Below are positions 61,701 through 64,000 of a DNA stretch of 64,000 nt, piece by piece; position 1 is the stretch's first letter, and each line of letters opens with the position of its first letter. The notes under the pieces were generated by a model. The model did not search any database. It saw nothing but the letters and a program-made list of their open reading frames with translations, and had not been told where the DNA came from. A program made the position numbers and the translations under genes. This DNA is from Aristolochia californica (Eukaryota > Streptophyta > Magnoliopsida > Piperales > Aristolochiaceae): positions 11,737,758 to 11,801,757 of the forward strand of contig JARWKL010000009.1 of NCBI GenBank assembly GCA_029961685.1, read 5' to 3'.

Positions 61701-63786
61701 TTAGGTGTTTCACTCCAACACCTTGTTGTGAAGGAAGACCCTTTTTAGCCAGGTATTTTACTCTTCGCTCTTCTTAATAGCATTTACACCTTTTACTCAA
61801 AAAAAAAAAAAAAAAAAAAAAAGTAATGACATGATGGTGATTAAAGGGATAAAGAGTGTTCAGTGCTCTTAAGTTGGGGGTAATTTTGGTCACATAACTT
61901 ACAATTAAGTGGTACCGGCTTAATGTCAGGGACATTCAGGTCTATGCCATAATCATTAAGTAATGATAAAAAGACGGAGAGGGGTGACTAAAAGCCCTAA
62001 TCTCCTTTTCCTTTGACACAGAACTGCCAGTGCCTCTTTCTTATCTTGTTTTGCACTGTATTTCAATTATACTTAATTTACATGGTATCAGACAAGGATT
62101 CTTGTATTCCAGCTAAGATGTTTCTATATTTTCTTATTCTTTCTCCTTCTCCAGCTTGTGCAGAGCTTGCTTTCTCCATAAATCAGATCTTTGGGTCTGT
62201 CTGAACTTTAAAAATCCCAACTTTCCTCCTCTTTGTGCCACGACCACTTGGTTGATGGTGTAAGTAGTGTTTTCAGCCTCTTACGATGCTGTTGCACCCC
62301 CTGTTGGGTTTAAATACTATGTGCTCCCCATCCCTGATCCCAGTTAAAGACCTGGAAAACATCATCAGACCGTTCAATTGCTGTTTTGGTGCTGTTTGCT
62401 GCTGTTTAAAGTGCTGCTCTTCTGTTCAGGAACAGTTGATTGCATCTGAGTGAATTAAATACTTCAGAGGCAAACACAAGAAATTTCACTGCAAGTATAA
62501 ACAGGGGGATAATGCTCCTTTGTTTGTTTACTTTTTTGGGGGGGATTTCTTCAGTTTATTTTATTCTACTTTGATGTTTCTTAAACATAGGCTTCCTTTG
62601 AGGCTCAAGCTATACATTTTGTATTCTCCTTTTTTTATTCTCAATGAAATTCTCACCATTTCCAAAAAATGTACAAACAGAAGGATTCGAAGATAAAATC
62701 AGAGACAGAAAACAACGTGCATTCTTACTGAAATTAATAATGACAATAACAGCCCTGGAACTGAAAGTGACAGTATCTGGCACAAATTCAAACCTATAAA
62801 ATATGTAAAATAAAAGCAAAAAGCAGAACTATACCTGTTGTAGTGAACTAATACGAAGTATCTGGTTGTTATTTCTTTTAGGGAGTGGCGCCACACCAAT
62901 AGTACCCAAATGCTAAAATCACACACATAGGATGGTCTCAGAAAACATTCAAGTTGAGTGATAAACAAAGGCTCAGGAAACAGATAATCAACAATACCAT
63001 AGAGAAAAAATGATATCTCTTAGTGCTCAGCAGATCCATTGTTGGACAACCTGTCAATGGATCCAAGCATAATTCATAGAGAAGCTGAAAAAAGAACCCA
63101 GTTAGATAGTTATCAACAATGCTAATTACTGATAGATATTTTTCAAATAAAAGTCTGACCAGACCTGGAAACCAAACTCATGCAATAAAGCATTGACATC
63201 AGGCTTTGCAAGCTTTTCCAAAATATCAAGAATAATCTTCAAGCAGCTGCAGGTATCAACTGATTAGCTACTGTGTAAATGATACATTGGATACAAAAAG
63301 AAGCAACATAATCTACAAAAAGAAGGACACACCTGTAATGATATTTTGGCTGTAAAGCAGTTCGCTCCACGGGAGCATCCATATCAAACTTGAGAAGTAA
63401 ATGTGCAATATTTGGGGCTGGTCGACTAATATTTTCAGTAAGAAGCTAAAGAAATAACATGGAGTTAGAAATCACAAACTTGAAAGAAAAACCACTAAAA
63501 AGAATAGAAACAGAAAATAAAAACGAATCCAGTAAATAATTAAAAGGGATTGTTCATTTTCTTTTAAAAATAATAATTTACAACGAAAAAGGACATCACG
63601 TGGAACACAAACCTGTAATATAAGAACACCAACATCATCTCTGGTGTTCTCTATAGGCCGTTGCTCCTCCGACCGCAACTCCAAACAAGCAGCATAATCT
63701 TCTATCAAACAGTTTGCAGCATTTGATTTAAGCAATAACTGGACTAGTCCATTCAGACGAGCACTACCAAGTGACAAAAAACGGCA
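10653..63786 (-). CDS. NUP205: NUP205 nuclear pore scaffold protein, C-terminal half (25 exons)
   Basis: NUP205 is a very large alpha-solenoid nucleoporin of the inner ring of the nuclear pore complex, where it links the NUP93 subcomplex to the scaffold at the nuclear envelope. I joined 25 minus-strand exons, listed separately below, between 63786 and a TGA at 10653-10655. They sum to 3042 nt (1013 residues plus stop) and every junction has GT/AG borders with matching phase. The reading follows the plant NUP205 C-terminal half exon by exon, for example [18 protein letters not shown] and [14 protein letters not shown]. From family knowledge, plant NUP205 is about 1840-1900 residues, so roughly the first 45 percent lies beyond base 64000. 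No premature stop or frameshift was found, so the gene looks intact. Five introns exceed 5 kb and carry most of the transposons. Identity is by recognition of family sequence, not by a search. Confidence 0.93.
10737..11708. other. NUP205 intron (about 1 kb)
   Basis: Intron between the last two coding exons. No transposon or RNA gene was recognised. Confidence 0.6.
11709..11844 (-). CDS. NUP205: NUP205 exon 24 of window
   Basis: Encodes SSRTDSR, then [20 protein letters not shown], close to the C-terminus of plant NUP205. It is 136 nt with acceptor CTGCAG and donor GTATTT. Confidence 0.92.
11919..12038 (-). CDS. NUP205: NUP205 exon 23 of window
   Basis: Encodes [20 protein letters not shown] then [14 protein letters not shown]. 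It is 120 nt with split codons at both ends. The acceptor is TCACAG and the donor GTAAGG. Confidence 0.92.
12476..12800 (+). mobile_element. Possible solo LTR in a NUP205 intron
   Basis: Starts TGTTGAAATACATG and contains a TATTTAAATGAATAATGG promoter-like stretch and a pyrimidine-rich end (CTCTTCTCTTCTACC). The arrangement is like the LTR at 29604. No terminal CA, target duplication or partner was fixed. Confidence 0.35.
12833..12933 (-). CDS. NUP205: NUP205 exon 22 of window
   Basis: Encodes [20 protein letters not shown] then SDNIRK. It is 101 nt and ends with two bases of an arginine codon before GTGACA. Confidence 0.9.
13029..13166 (-). CDS. NUP205: NUP205 exon 21 of window
   Basis: Encodes VSDGLSDHE then [15 protein letters not shown], 46 codons in phase 0, on the far side of the 9.7-kb intron that holds the gene-capturing element. 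The acceptor is TTACAG and the donor GTGATA. Confidence 0.9.
13167..14239. other. Intron sequence, unclassified
   Basis: First part of the 9.7-kb NUP205 intron (in plus order). A CCCCCCTCAA block at 13444-13453 looks like the complement of a purine tract, so LTR debris is likely. No coding region was supported. Confidence 0.35.
14240..15372 (+). pseudogene. Copia pol fragment with integrase deleted
   Basis: Reads protease-like [18 protein letters not shown], then [20 protein letters not shown], and jumps directly to reverse transcriptase ([44 protein letters not shown]). The whole integrase core is missing and a stop at 15118 and frameshifts follow. It is a dead Copia remnant joined at about 15373 to the next Copia copy. 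Confidence 0.75.
15408..16107 (+). pseudogene. Copia gag 5' part, interrupted by the element at 16108
   Basis: Begins ATGGCAGATGC at 15408 ([10 protein letters not shown]), then [14 protein letters not shown] gag sequence with many stops. It ends in [12 protein letters not shown] exactly where the 16108-20889 element enters; the same frame resumes at 20890 (SFRGQMR). Confidence 0.65.
16108..16534 (-). repeat. 3' LTR of the gene-capturing element
   Basis: 427 bp. On the minus strand it starts TGTTATGCACGC and ends GGGACCGTAACA. It lacks a 21-bp duplication and carries an extra 18 bp relative to the partner LTR. Confidence 0.92.
16680..16698 (-). other. A-run inside the gene-capturing element
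   Basis: On the minus strand about 19 consecutive A follow the last captured fragment, about 145 bp before the 3' LTR. It could be a captured poly(A) tail or simple slippage. Confidence 0.5.
16940..17301 (-). pseudogene. Serine carboxypeptidase and nucleolin-like RRM fragments
   Basis: Residues 27-55 of the 17301 frame ([20 protein letters not shown]) resemble the region before the catalytic His of plant SCPL carboxypeptidases, with YNGQV repeated upstream. Next comes [20 protein letters not shown], which continues in the frame at 17023 as [20 protein letters not shown], an RRM end like that of plant nucleolin. A 29-bp direct repeat at about 17013-17070 causes the frame shift between the two halves. 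Confidence 0.7.
17247..18323 (-). CDS. Chimeric 358-aa ORF: RRM, aspartate carbamoyltransferase and VHS fragments
   Basis: It overlaps the end of the 499-aa frame by 19 bases in another frame. Residues 40-82 resemble a poly(A)-binding-protein RRM ([20 protein letters not shown]). Residues 78-101 are repeated at 106-129 (YVDRNACxFIDYAIR). Residues about 226-278 resemble plant aspartate carbamoyltransferase ([31 protein letters not shown]). Residues about 289-338 match the VHS domain of plant TOL proteins ([40 protein letters not shown]). The other segments are unassigned. All parts are truncated, so no parental activity is expected. Confidence 0.82.
   Translation of the reverse strand: MLETALNIYNNAPDQQSTLAGIAEQNGMTSIVVNEYSSSVAVSEWKKLFGGCGNITCTALMGEGDGKSKCVGFVTYENAEVCRSAVYVDRNACVFIDYAIRVTFGNAEVFKSVVYVDRNACLFIDYAIRAQPTVGHAENEESGLHVAASSSASVESAKIKSSSVEDVKPAAEPTIAFGNLFVELECSDDVVYGEGLPVCSILEVISWVEIVTTDLTRQFSTAPEGEPFEATIDKVEGYADIIAMMHFASGAVRRAASTAGFPVLLAGDGQGHHPPQILLGGDIVHMHVAEKDVLHEMVRIVKQKPDYHVKEKIVVLVDTWQEAFGGARARYPQYYAAYRSCCVLEQYFLRDPIGQHRL
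18305..19804 (-). CDS. Chimeric 499-aa ORF: P4-ATPase fragment fused to SYLF domain
   Basis: An uninterrupted frame inside the element. Residues about 45-313 resemble the central part of plant ALA2-type phospholipid flippases: [40 protein letters not shown], then [20 protein letters not shown] and LSKGADE. The signature DKTGT is DQTGT (131-135), keeping the phosphorylated Asp but losing the Lys. Residues about 350-460 match a SYLF/DUF500 domain ([56 protein letters not shown]). Residues 1-44 and 314-349 were not recognised. Neither half is a complete protein and the flippase membrane domain is missing. I infer capture from spliced transcripts, since the flippase segment should span several introns in the parental gene. 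Confidence 0.85.
   Translation of the reverse strand: MQRHQIFCPSELKFPSFMGAPNAGELFDRMPQSHVVRFLVSAQQARQQWYVLYPEEGPWYELLVIPLRFELLCSIMIPISIKVSLDFVTSLCAKFIAWDDEMYDTDTNTHSHAANTAISEDLGQVVYILTDQTGTLTENRMIFHRCCINGKFYGNEVGDAINDAELLNAVATYDPEIVRFVTVMAICNTVIPLKSNSGAIIYKARSQDEEALVNAAACLQMVLINKNGNFLEVTLIGSIIQYELLDNLAFPSDRKRMSVVVKDCQNGKILLLSKGADETILPCASSGPQIRVFVEAVDQYAQQGLRTLCWAWRIVAKHGVTDWTCMRGWINRPIGLSMEQEIYKSPITLWRYCQVARLYPERSIPLAVFQGAKGLAILTVATAGVVLTYNKGSGLVVARRLDGSWSAPSAILSLGLGWGAASGGALTNFIIMLHDSHAVKTFCRRMFFSLGAGLVAAACDFFYNSRMTSFTLEVVYLMFLPSLSLCMSLHRHSSCLKRL
20245..20436 (-). CDS. Leader ORF of the gene-capturing element, 63 aa
   Basis: The first open frame after the primer site starts [20 protein letters not shown] and is charged and helical in character. 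Its position is that of a gag start but no gag domain was recognised. It may be a vestigial gag leader or a captured N-terminus. Confidence 0.4.
   Translation of the reverse strand: MSQEDEVMAMHRQIREMAAAGIGAERIQKWRASWVKYFLSTEQREAVAREAILDGHNDQWPAK
20446..20457 (-). promoter_or_regulatory. Primer-binding site for tRNA-iMet
   Basis: TGGTATCAGAGC on the minus strand, two bases inside the 5' LTR, is the standard plant primer-binding site complementary to the 3' end of initiator tRNA-Met. Confidence 0.88.
20460..20889 (-). repeat. 5' LTR of the gene-capturing element
   Basis: 430 bp, partner of 16108-16534. It carries a tandem 21-bp duplication around 20592-20630 (CCTAACCTCGAGATC occurs twice). 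It should hold the promoter for minus-strand transcription. Confidence 0.92.
20895..21890 (+). pseudogene. Copia gag-protease part, right half of split element
   Basis: Continues the gag frame broken at 16107, then protease-like [19 protein letters not shown]-pre-integrase remnants and [12 protein letters not shown], where integrase would start. It stops matching near 21890. Stops and frameshifts are frequent. Confidence 0.65.
21891..22867. other. Intron sequence, unclassified
   Basis: No coding region or clear repeat boundary. Probably more LTR-element debris next to NUP205 exon 20. Confidence 0.35.
22868..22957 (-). CDS. NUP205: NUP205 exon 20 of window
   Basis: Encodes KKSEL then [19 protein letters not shown], a well conserved hydrophobic helix. 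The 3' border (GTATGT) is clear. At the 5' side two in-frame acceptors six bases apart (TATCAG or GAACAG) are possible; I used the nearer one. Confidence 0.82.
23067..23180 (-). CDS. NUP205: NUP205 exon 19 of window
   Basis: Encodes [20 protein letters not shown] and ends GGSHE. The acceptor is TATAG and the donor GTAGGC. It has 38 codons in phase 0. Confidence 0.9.
23302..23445 (-). CDS. NUP205: NUP205 exon 18 of window
   Basis: Encodes [20 protein letters not shown] then [19 protein letters not shown], 48 codons in phase 0, after a 6.8-kb intron. The donor is GTACAA. Confidence 0.9.
23446..24330. other. Intron sequence with unclassified repeat
   Basis: Contains a TATAAAG box near 23646 and TTTACTTTTTTGGGGGG near 23946, a motif that recurs near 62526 in another intron. 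This suggests a shared non-coding repeat. No protein-coding part was seen. Confidence 0.35.
24331..26801 (-). mobile_element. L1 LINE (3' part), split by a nested LINE
   Basis: Minus strand. RNase H (24519-24800: [28 protein letters not shown]), reverse transcriptase with FADD at 25213-25224, the segment [20 protein letters not shown], and an endonuclease part ([23 protein letters not shown]) end at 26801. The endonuclease resumes at 29042 (GIYGPT), after the nested plus-strand LINE. A T-rich 3' tail is at 24337-24345. Heavily mutated. Confidence 0.8.
26802..29041 (+). mobile_element. 5'-truncated L1 LINE nested in the minus LINE
   Basis: Contains the second half of reverse transcriptase ([24 protein letters not shown] at 26971-26982), a zf-RVT domain (27687-28343, DPHCPFCKN ... 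HILLSC) and RNase H (28573-28960), ending in an A-rich tail at about 29020-29040. The target duplication GGTGGGCC is at 26794-26801 and 29042-29049. Removing the insertion restores the host LINE frame [17 protein letters not shown]. Only a few stops, so it is younger than its host. Confidence 0.85.
29042..29255 (-). mobile_element. 5' remnant of the split minus LINE endonuclease
   Basis: Minus strand reads [20 protein letters not shown] and [13 protein letters not shown], the endonuclease sequence directly upstream of the part at 26801. The match fades near 29200, so the element is 5'-truncated. Confidence 0.7.
29256..29297 (-). mobile_element. LINE tail-like scrap
   Basis: TTTTTTTTATGAAATGTGATTTTATTAAGAG resembles the 3' end of other minus LINEs in the window (3866, 57661), but only about 40 bp are present. 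Confidence 0.3.
29298..29928 (+). mobile_element. Copia RNase H end and 3' LTR
   Basis: Reads [44 protein letters not shown] and [20 protein letters not shown], the C-terminus of Copia pol, with one frameshift. A purine tract (GCTTGAGGGAGAG) precedes an LTR starting TGTTGAAAAATAAG at 29604. The LTR end near 29928 (TTTAAGAACA) is tentative. Confidence 0.72.
30223..30363 (-). CDS. NUP205: NUP205 exon 17 of window
   Basis: Encodes [10 protein letters not shown] and later [19 protein letters not shown], 47 codons in phase 0. The acceptor is ACCAG and the donor GTTTAT. Confidence 0.9.
30560..31466 (+). mobile_element. 5'-truncated LINE (RNase H end) next to NUP205 exon 16
   Basis: The plus strand reads zf-RVT-like [20 protein letters not shown], then [29 protein letters not shown] and [18 protein letters not shown], followed by A16 at 31450-31466. 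Stops are present. The tail ends about 38 bp from the exon 16 donor. Confidence 0.75.
31505..31675 (-). CDS. NUP205: NUP205 exon 16 of window
   Basis: Encodes [20 protein letters not shown] and then [13 protein letters not shown], 57 codons in phase 0. The donor GTGGAA at 31499-31504 lies only about 38 bases from the poly(A) tail of an intronic LINE. The last eight residues are the least conserved part of the assembled protein, so the exact 3' border is the second least certain. Confidence 0.85.
31676..32070. other. NUP205 intron, nothing recognised
   Basis: Short intron between exons 15 and 16; no repeat or gene recognised. Confidence 0.5.
32071..32235 (-). CDS. NUP205: NUP205 exon 15 of window
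   Basis: Encodes [20 protein letters not shown] then [12 protein letters not shown], 55 codons in phase 0. The acceptor is ACGTAG and the donor GTGCTC. Confidence 0.92.
32236..32959. other. NUP205 intron, nothing recognised
   Basis: Intron of 724 bp; no transposon or RNA gene recognised. Confidence 0.5.
32960..33037 (-). CDS. NUP205: NUP205 exon 14 of window
   Basis: Encodes [20 protein letters not shown], 26 codons in phase 0. The donor is GTAGGT. Confidence 0.9.
33116..33245 (-). CDS. NUP205: NUP205 exon 13 of window
   Basis: Encodes [20 protein letters not shown], then an acidic loop [13 protein letters not shown]. It is 130 nt with acceptor TTTCAG and donor GTTTTC. Confidence 0.92.
33336..33526 (-). 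CDS. NUP205: NUP205 exon 12 of window
   Basis: Encodes [20 protein letters not shown], then the conserved [20 protein letters not shown]. It is 191 nt and ends with two bases of an arginine codon. The acceptor is CTTAAG and the donor GTAATC. Confidence 0.93.
33630..33702 (-). CDS. NUP205: NUP205 exon 11 of window
   Basis: Encodes [20 protein letters not shown]. One base completes the previous glycine codon, then 24 codons follow in frame. The donor is GTATGT. Confidence 0.9.
33787..33842 (-). CDS. NUP205: NUP205 exon 10 of window (56 nt)
   Basis: Short exon encoding [15 protein letters not shown]. It ends with two bases (GG) of a codon completed by the next exon. The donor reads GTTAGC and the acceptor TTTCAG. 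Confidence 0.85.
33843..35219. other. Intron with LTR-like and low-complexity sequence
   Basis: Contains a G18 run at about 34222-34239 followed by C-rich sequence, a promoter-like CTATTTAAACCC near 34894, a CT-rich leader to about 35060, and a C-rich end with an unbroken run of about 20 C before 35219. The 34740-35130 part looks like a plus-strand LTR, but its ends and partner were not found. Confidence 0.4.
35220..35460 (-). pseudogene. Possible Copia reverse-transcriptase scrap
   Basis: Minus-strand frame [20 protein letters not shown] followed by [10 protein letters not shown] weakly resembles the Copia RT block around the DVKNAF motif. The similarity is low and may be chance. Confidence 0.3.
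35945..37554 (+). mobile_element. 5'-truncated L1 LINE with 17-bp target duplication
   Basis: Reads [20 protein letters not shown] (end of RT region), [20 protein letters not shown], a zf-RVT domain ([27 protein letters not shown] ... HILLSC) and RNase H ([20 protein letters not shown]). It ends in CAAAAAATAAAAA. AAGTTCATACAATCTTG is present at both 35928-35944 and 37555-37571. The insertion lies in Copia-derived sequence. Confidence 0.88.
37572..40296 (+). pseudogene. Copia pol pseudogene
   Basis: GAG-pre-integrase ([20 protein letters not shown]), integrase core ([29 protein letters not shown]), [20 protein letters not shown], then reverse transcriptase ([24 protein letters not shown] at 39316-39327) and RNase H ([40 protein letters not shown]). 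Frames change repeatedly. An A-run of about 24 (37961-37984) interrupts the integrase. Confidence 0.8.
40098..40296 (+). repeat. 99-bp tandem duplication at the Copia 3' end
   Basis: Two copies starting GTCACAAATATTTTCACA at 40098 and 40197 each end in the purine tract CTTGAGGGAGAG. They differ at only a few bases. Confidence 0.85.
40297..40455 (+). mobile_element. 3' LTR of the Copia pseudogene
   Basis: Starts TGTTGAAATATGTC right after the purine tract and includes a TGATGTATATATTG box. The right end near CATCCATCA (about 40455) is inferred. Confidence 0.6.
40456..41189. other. Intron sequence, unclassified
   Basis: A duplicated TTGGACCATGAA motif flanks an A16 run near 40505. No coding sequence was recognised, although two overlapping frames are open here by chance. 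Confidence 0.35.
41190..41295 (-). mobile_element. TRIM-like LTR with primer site
   Basis: The minus strand shows TGGTATCAGAGC next to a segment whose sequence (CATCCCAAAATGACTAAcCACTTAGGAA in pieces) resembles the LTR at 49090-49208. This is a partial relative of the TRIM chain at 49 kb. Confidence 0.5.
41296..42780 (-). pseudogene. Copia gag to pre-integrase fragment
   Basis: Minus strand from 42780: gag remnants ([18 protein letters not shown]), a linker with an imperfect duplication around 42090 and 42170, then protease/pre-integrase [40 protein letters not shown] and [10 protein letters not shown] at 41400. Integrase and RT are missing. Confidence 0.65.
42894..43061 (-). CDS. NUP205: NUP205 exon 9 of window
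   Basis: Encodes [20 protein letters not shown] then SGWSQIVE, a very conserved segment. It has 56 codons in phase 0, acceptor CTTCAG, donor GTGTGC. A 9-kb transposon-filled intron follows. Confidence 0.93.
43161..43274 (-). CDS. NUP205: NUP205 exon 8 of window
   Basis: Encodes [20 protein letters not shown], a stretch highly conserved in plant NUP205. It has 38 codons in phase 0, acceptor TTTCAG, donor GTTATG. Confidence 0.92.
43353..43445 (-). CDS. NUP205: NUP205 exon 7 of window
   Basis: Encodes [19 protein letters not shown] and ends KYDMQ, 31 codons in phase 0. The acceptor is TTCAG and the donor GTGGGT. Confidence 0.9.
43446..45225. other. Intron sequence with microsatellites
   Basis: No gene seen. 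Contains (AT)n near 44289 and 44815-44836 and a GA repeat at about 45119-45147. Confidence 0.5.
45119..45147. repeat. GA microsatellite
   Basis: AGAGAGAG repeated over about 29 bp with one GGGAG interruption, next to (AT)n tracts. Confidence 0.8.
45225..49089 (-). mobile_element. L1 LINE, 3' section (endonuclease end to tail)
   Basis: Minus strand. RNase H (45594-45779), zf-RVT (45870-46604: [39 protein letters not shown]), reverse transcriptase (46617-48047, YADD at 47289-47300, [20 protein letters not shown]) and the second half of the endonuclease (48800-49085: [14 protein letters not shown]). The zf-RVT frame of 244 residues is intact. It joins the endonuclease start at 52936 across an LTR-element insertion, and ORF1 follows to about 56.4 kb. 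The summed length is about 6.4 kb, that of a complete plant L1. Confidence 0.82.
45282..45374 (+). mobile_element. Short tRNA-derived SINE with 15-bp target duplication
   Basis: A tRNA-like 75-bp head carries an A-box-like TTTGGTCTAGTGG and a B-box-like CAAGTTCAAATC, followed by about 18 A. ACAAACCTAGCTAAG flanks it at 45267-45281 and 45375-45389. The head resembles a tRNA-Asp-type 5' half, but it does not fold into a proper cloverleaf and lacks a normal acceptor end, so it is a SINE and not a tRNA gene. It lies in the 3' end of a LINE. Confidence 0.78.
49090..49993 (-). mobile_element. Chain of TRIM-like LTR units with tRNA-like promoter boxes
   Basis: Four LTR-like segments (49090-49208, 49397-49497, 49698-49776, 49915-49993) alternate with three short interiors. 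On the minus strand each interior begins with a primer site (TGGTATCA plus GAGC, TAGC or GAAC) and ends in a G-rich tract. The last two LTRs are 79 bp and about 90 percent identical. The LTR ends carry an A-box-like TGGCGCAATGG and the interiors a B-box-like GAGTTCGAGTCCC, about 32 bases apart. Interior one has three copies of an about 57-bp repeat and interior two has four copies of a CCCGGGACAAATTCACC repeat. No protein is encoded. Confidence 0.68.
49994..52635 (-). mobile_element. Copia element, 3' two thirds, inserted in the LINE endonuclease
   Basis: Minus strand. Integrase end ([40 protein letters not shown]), reverse transcriptase ([24 protein letters not shown] at 51222-51233) and RNase H (to 50414). 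A purine tract (complement CACTCCCCCTCAAG, 50273-50286) is next to an LTR ending at 50274. The 5' LTR, gag, protease and integrase start are missing. The frame is open for 386 codons and then broken near 51540-51590. Confidence 0.82.
51514..52674 (-). pseudogene. Copia integrase/RT ORF, 386 codons, fused to LINE sequence
   Basis: The first about 15 codons come from the LINE endonuclease read in another frame. The rest is integrase C-terminus, the [13 protein letters not shown] block, a serine-rich linker and the RT start. It ends at a frameshift before the RT core; the remaining RT continues in the frame 51033-51590. Confidence 0.75.
52636..52936 (-). pseudogene. LINE endonuclease N-terminal part
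   Basis: Reads [31 protein letters not shown] and [15 protein letters not shown], the first catalytic blocks of the L1 endonuclease, broken by the Copia insertion after WNTP. Confidence 0.82.
52937..54373 (-). pseudogene. LINE ORF1 C-terminal part
   Basis: Frames 52833-53696 and 54087-54373 hold a proline/serine-rich product ([40 protein letters not shown]). Position between endonuclease and DUF4283-like sequence fits ORF1. A 146-bp tandem duplication (AGGATATTTTTCGGGGC at 53845 and 53991) lies inside. Confidence 0.55.
54374..55615 (-). mobile_element. Copia 3' LTR and RT/RNase H fragment inserted in LINE ORF1
   Basis: The LTR (54374-54605; TGTTAGAA...TCTAACA on minus) is preceded on the minus strand by the purine tract complementing CACTCCCCCTCAAA. 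Coding remnants include [20 protein letters not shown] and HRILKYLKG (55112-55357). The 5' side is missing. The right border with LINE sequence near 55610 is approximate. Confidence 0.75.
55616..56450 (-). pseudogene. LINE ORF1 N-terminal part and 5' end
   Basis: Minus frames [20 protein letters not shown] and [20 protein letters not shown] followed by [15 protein letters not shown] resemble the DUF4283-type ORF1 start of plant LINEs. A GT repeat (55628-55649) and a CT repeat (about 56398-56430) flank it, and the 5' end should be near 56450. Confidence 0.5.
56451..57361 (+). mobile_element. LTR-element 3' end (purine tract and LTR) and unclassified intron
   Basis: CCAGCTTGAGGGGAAG at about 56721-56736 is followed by TGTTGGAGTTTACTAG, the junction of a plus-strand Copia interior with its 3' LTR. 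The LTR right end was not located. The coding interior to the left is unrecognisable. Confidence 0.5.
57362..57562 (-). CDS. NUP205: NUP205 exon 6 of window (67 codons)
   Basis: Encodes [20 protein letters not shown], then a serine-rich loop ending VITKSK. The acceptor is TTGTAG and the donor GTATTC. It is an isolated exon with a 5.3-kb intron upstream and a 13.9-kb intron downstream. Confidence 0.92.
57661..57883 (-). mobile_element. 3' end of an older LINE, host of nested LINEs
   Basis: A T-rich stretch (57661-57683) followed by sequence like the 3' ends of other minus LINEs (GAAGTTTTATTC, ACAAGGGATTGG). The same element continues after 61511, showing that it was split by the next LINE. 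Confidence 0.6.
57901..61494 (-). mobile_element. 5'-truncated L1 LINE with perfect 17-bp target duplication
   Basis: GCCCCAGTGATATATCT is present at 57884-57900 and 61495-61511. Minus strand: RNase H (57930-58450), zf-RVT (58455-59039: [20 protein letters not shown]), reverse transcriptase with a 356-codon open frame (59483-60553: [43 protein letters not shown] at 59952-59963) and the end of the endonuclease ([20 protein letters not shown]). It ends in T10 at the left. A G25 run lies at 61266-61290. Confidence 0.9.
59483..60553 (-). pseudogene. LINE reverse transcriptase, long open frame
   Basis: 356 codons cover most of the RT fingers, palm and thumb: [38 protein letters not shown], and [20 protein letters not shown]. 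The palm is disturbed around residues 195-225 by a frameshift, so the YADD is read in another frame. This is one of the best preserved RT copies in the window. Confidence 0.82.
61541..61821 (+). mobile_element. Short 5'-truncated LINE with 16-bp target duplication
   Basis: Only the RNase H end is present ([40 protein letters not shown]), then a 3' UTR and about 23 A. AGTAATGACATGATGG flanks it at 61525-61540 and 61822-61837. It is inserted in the remainder of the older minus LINE. Confidence 0.85.
61838..62834. other. Intron with unclassified repeat
   Basis: Includes GTTTAAATACTATG near 62309, a TTTACTTTTTTGGGGGGG block near 62526 also seen near 23946, and an end TTTTTATTCTCAATGAAATTC near 62630 that looks like a retroelement 3' tail. 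No coding region was recognised. Confidence 0.35.
62835..62912 (-). CDS. NUP205: NUP205 exon 5 of window
   Basis: Encodes [20 protein letters not shown], 26 codons in phase 0, between a TTTTAG acceptor and a GTATAG donor. The next exon is about 5.3 kb away across a LINE-filled intron. Confidence 0.9.
62998..63084 (-). CDS. NUP205: NUP205 exon 4 of window
   Basis: Encodes [20 protein letters not shown] and continues to FFSM. The acceptor is TTTCAG and the donor GTATTG. It has 29 codons, phase 0. Confidence 0.9.
63165..63246 (-). CDS. NUP205: NUP205 exon 3 of window
   Basis: Encodes [19 protein letters not shown]. It opens with the third base of the serine codon split with the previous exon and ends in frame at GFQ before GTCTGG. 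Length 82 nt. Confidence 0.9.
63333..63445 (-). CDS. NUP205: NUP205 exon 2 of window
   Basis: Encodes [20 protein letters not shown] and on to the Y of KYHY. The acceptor is TTTAG and the donor GTGTGT. It is 113 nt long and ends with two bases of a split serine codon. Confidence 0.9.
63613..63786 (-). CDS. NUP205: NUP205 exon 1 of window (58 codons)
   Basis: First exon visible in the window; it is not the first exon of the gene. It starts with [14 protein letters not shown] after a TAAG acceptor and ends VGVLILQ before GTTTGT. It is in phase 0 at both ends. An in-frame TAA just upstream of the acceptor shows that the preceding sequence is intron. Confidence 0.88.
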
Positions 63787-64000
63787 CTTAGTGACGTGAT
63801 GTTAAGGTTCATAGCAATGACACAACTCTGGGACTAATAAAACCTGACTAAAAGTGTCTTTAGAAATGTGAGAGAAATGTACATGCTACAAGAGCTTTAT
63901 AATCCTTTTCAAAAGTGGTGTAATTTTATGAAGATCTGTCAGGGTATCAAAGTATTTAACATCGTGTGCCTGAACATGGTGGAAAAATGGGTATTCACTA
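63787..64000. other. NUP205 intron at the window edge
   Basis: All minus frames contain stops close to the exon and no further NUP205 peptide was recognised, so this is intron leading towards upstream exons outside the window. Confidence 0.5.

Noticed and set aside
63787..64000. A further NUP205 exon at the window edge
   Set aside because: No stretch matched the expected upstream protein and stops occur in all frames near the known acceptor.

Overview
The window is nuclear DNA of a flowering plant. It is AT-rich and intron-rich, most of its bases are plant-type retrotransposons (L1 LINEs with a C-terminal RNase H, Copia, TRIM-like and other LTR elements, one tRNA-derived SINE), and its one host gene is a plant-type nucleoporin. 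The species cannot be named from this sequence.

Host gene. The minus strand carries the C-terminal half of the NUP205 gene, a large scaffold nucleoporin. I assembled 25 exons from 63786 down to a stop codon at 10653. They total 3042 nt, every splice junction keeps frame with GT/AG borders, and they encode 1013 residues. The gene continues beyond base 64000. The exons sit in small clusters (62.8-63.8, 57.4-57.6, 42.9-43.4, 30.2-33.8, 22.9-23.4 and 10.7-13.2 kb). Five introns of about 5.3, 13.9, 9.1, 6.8 and 9.7 kb between them are filled with retrotransposons.

Layout. 0-3.4 kb: a degenerate 195-bp tandem repeat, LTR pieces, and an array of GATCGATCAA-like motifs upstream of a TATA box. 3.86-9.39 kb: a nearly full-length, decayed L1 LINE (minus). 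9.4-10.6 kb: intergenic, downstream of NUP205. 13.2-22.9 kb intron: Copia fragments, one split by a 4.8-kb LTR retrotransposon at 16108-20889. 23.4-30.2 kb intron: a minus LINE with a plus LINE nested in it, then a Copia 3' end. 33.8-42.9 kb intron: a Copia element split by a LINE, plus a minus Copia gag region. 43.4-57.4 kb intron: a SINE, one long LINE whose parts run from about 45.2 to 56.4 kb, a chain of TRIM-like units and two Copia insertions. 57.6-62.8 kb intron: three nested LINEs and an unclassified repeat.

Most interesting object. The element at 16108-20889 has two about 430-bp LTRs roughly 97-98 percent identical apart from indels, a 5-bp target duplication (GCTTG), a tRNA-iMet primer site and a purine tract, but no recognisable reverse transcriptase or integrase. 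Its interior is a patchwork of protein-coding fragments resembling at least seven unrelated cellular genes: an ALA2-type phospholipid flippase, a SYLF/DUF500 protein, a poly(A)-binding-protein-like RRM, aspartate carbamoyltransferase, a TOL/VHS protein, a serine carboxypeptidase and a nucleolin-like RRM. They are fused into long open reading frames on the element's sense strand. It looks like a young, non-autonomous, gene-capturing LTR retrotransposon.
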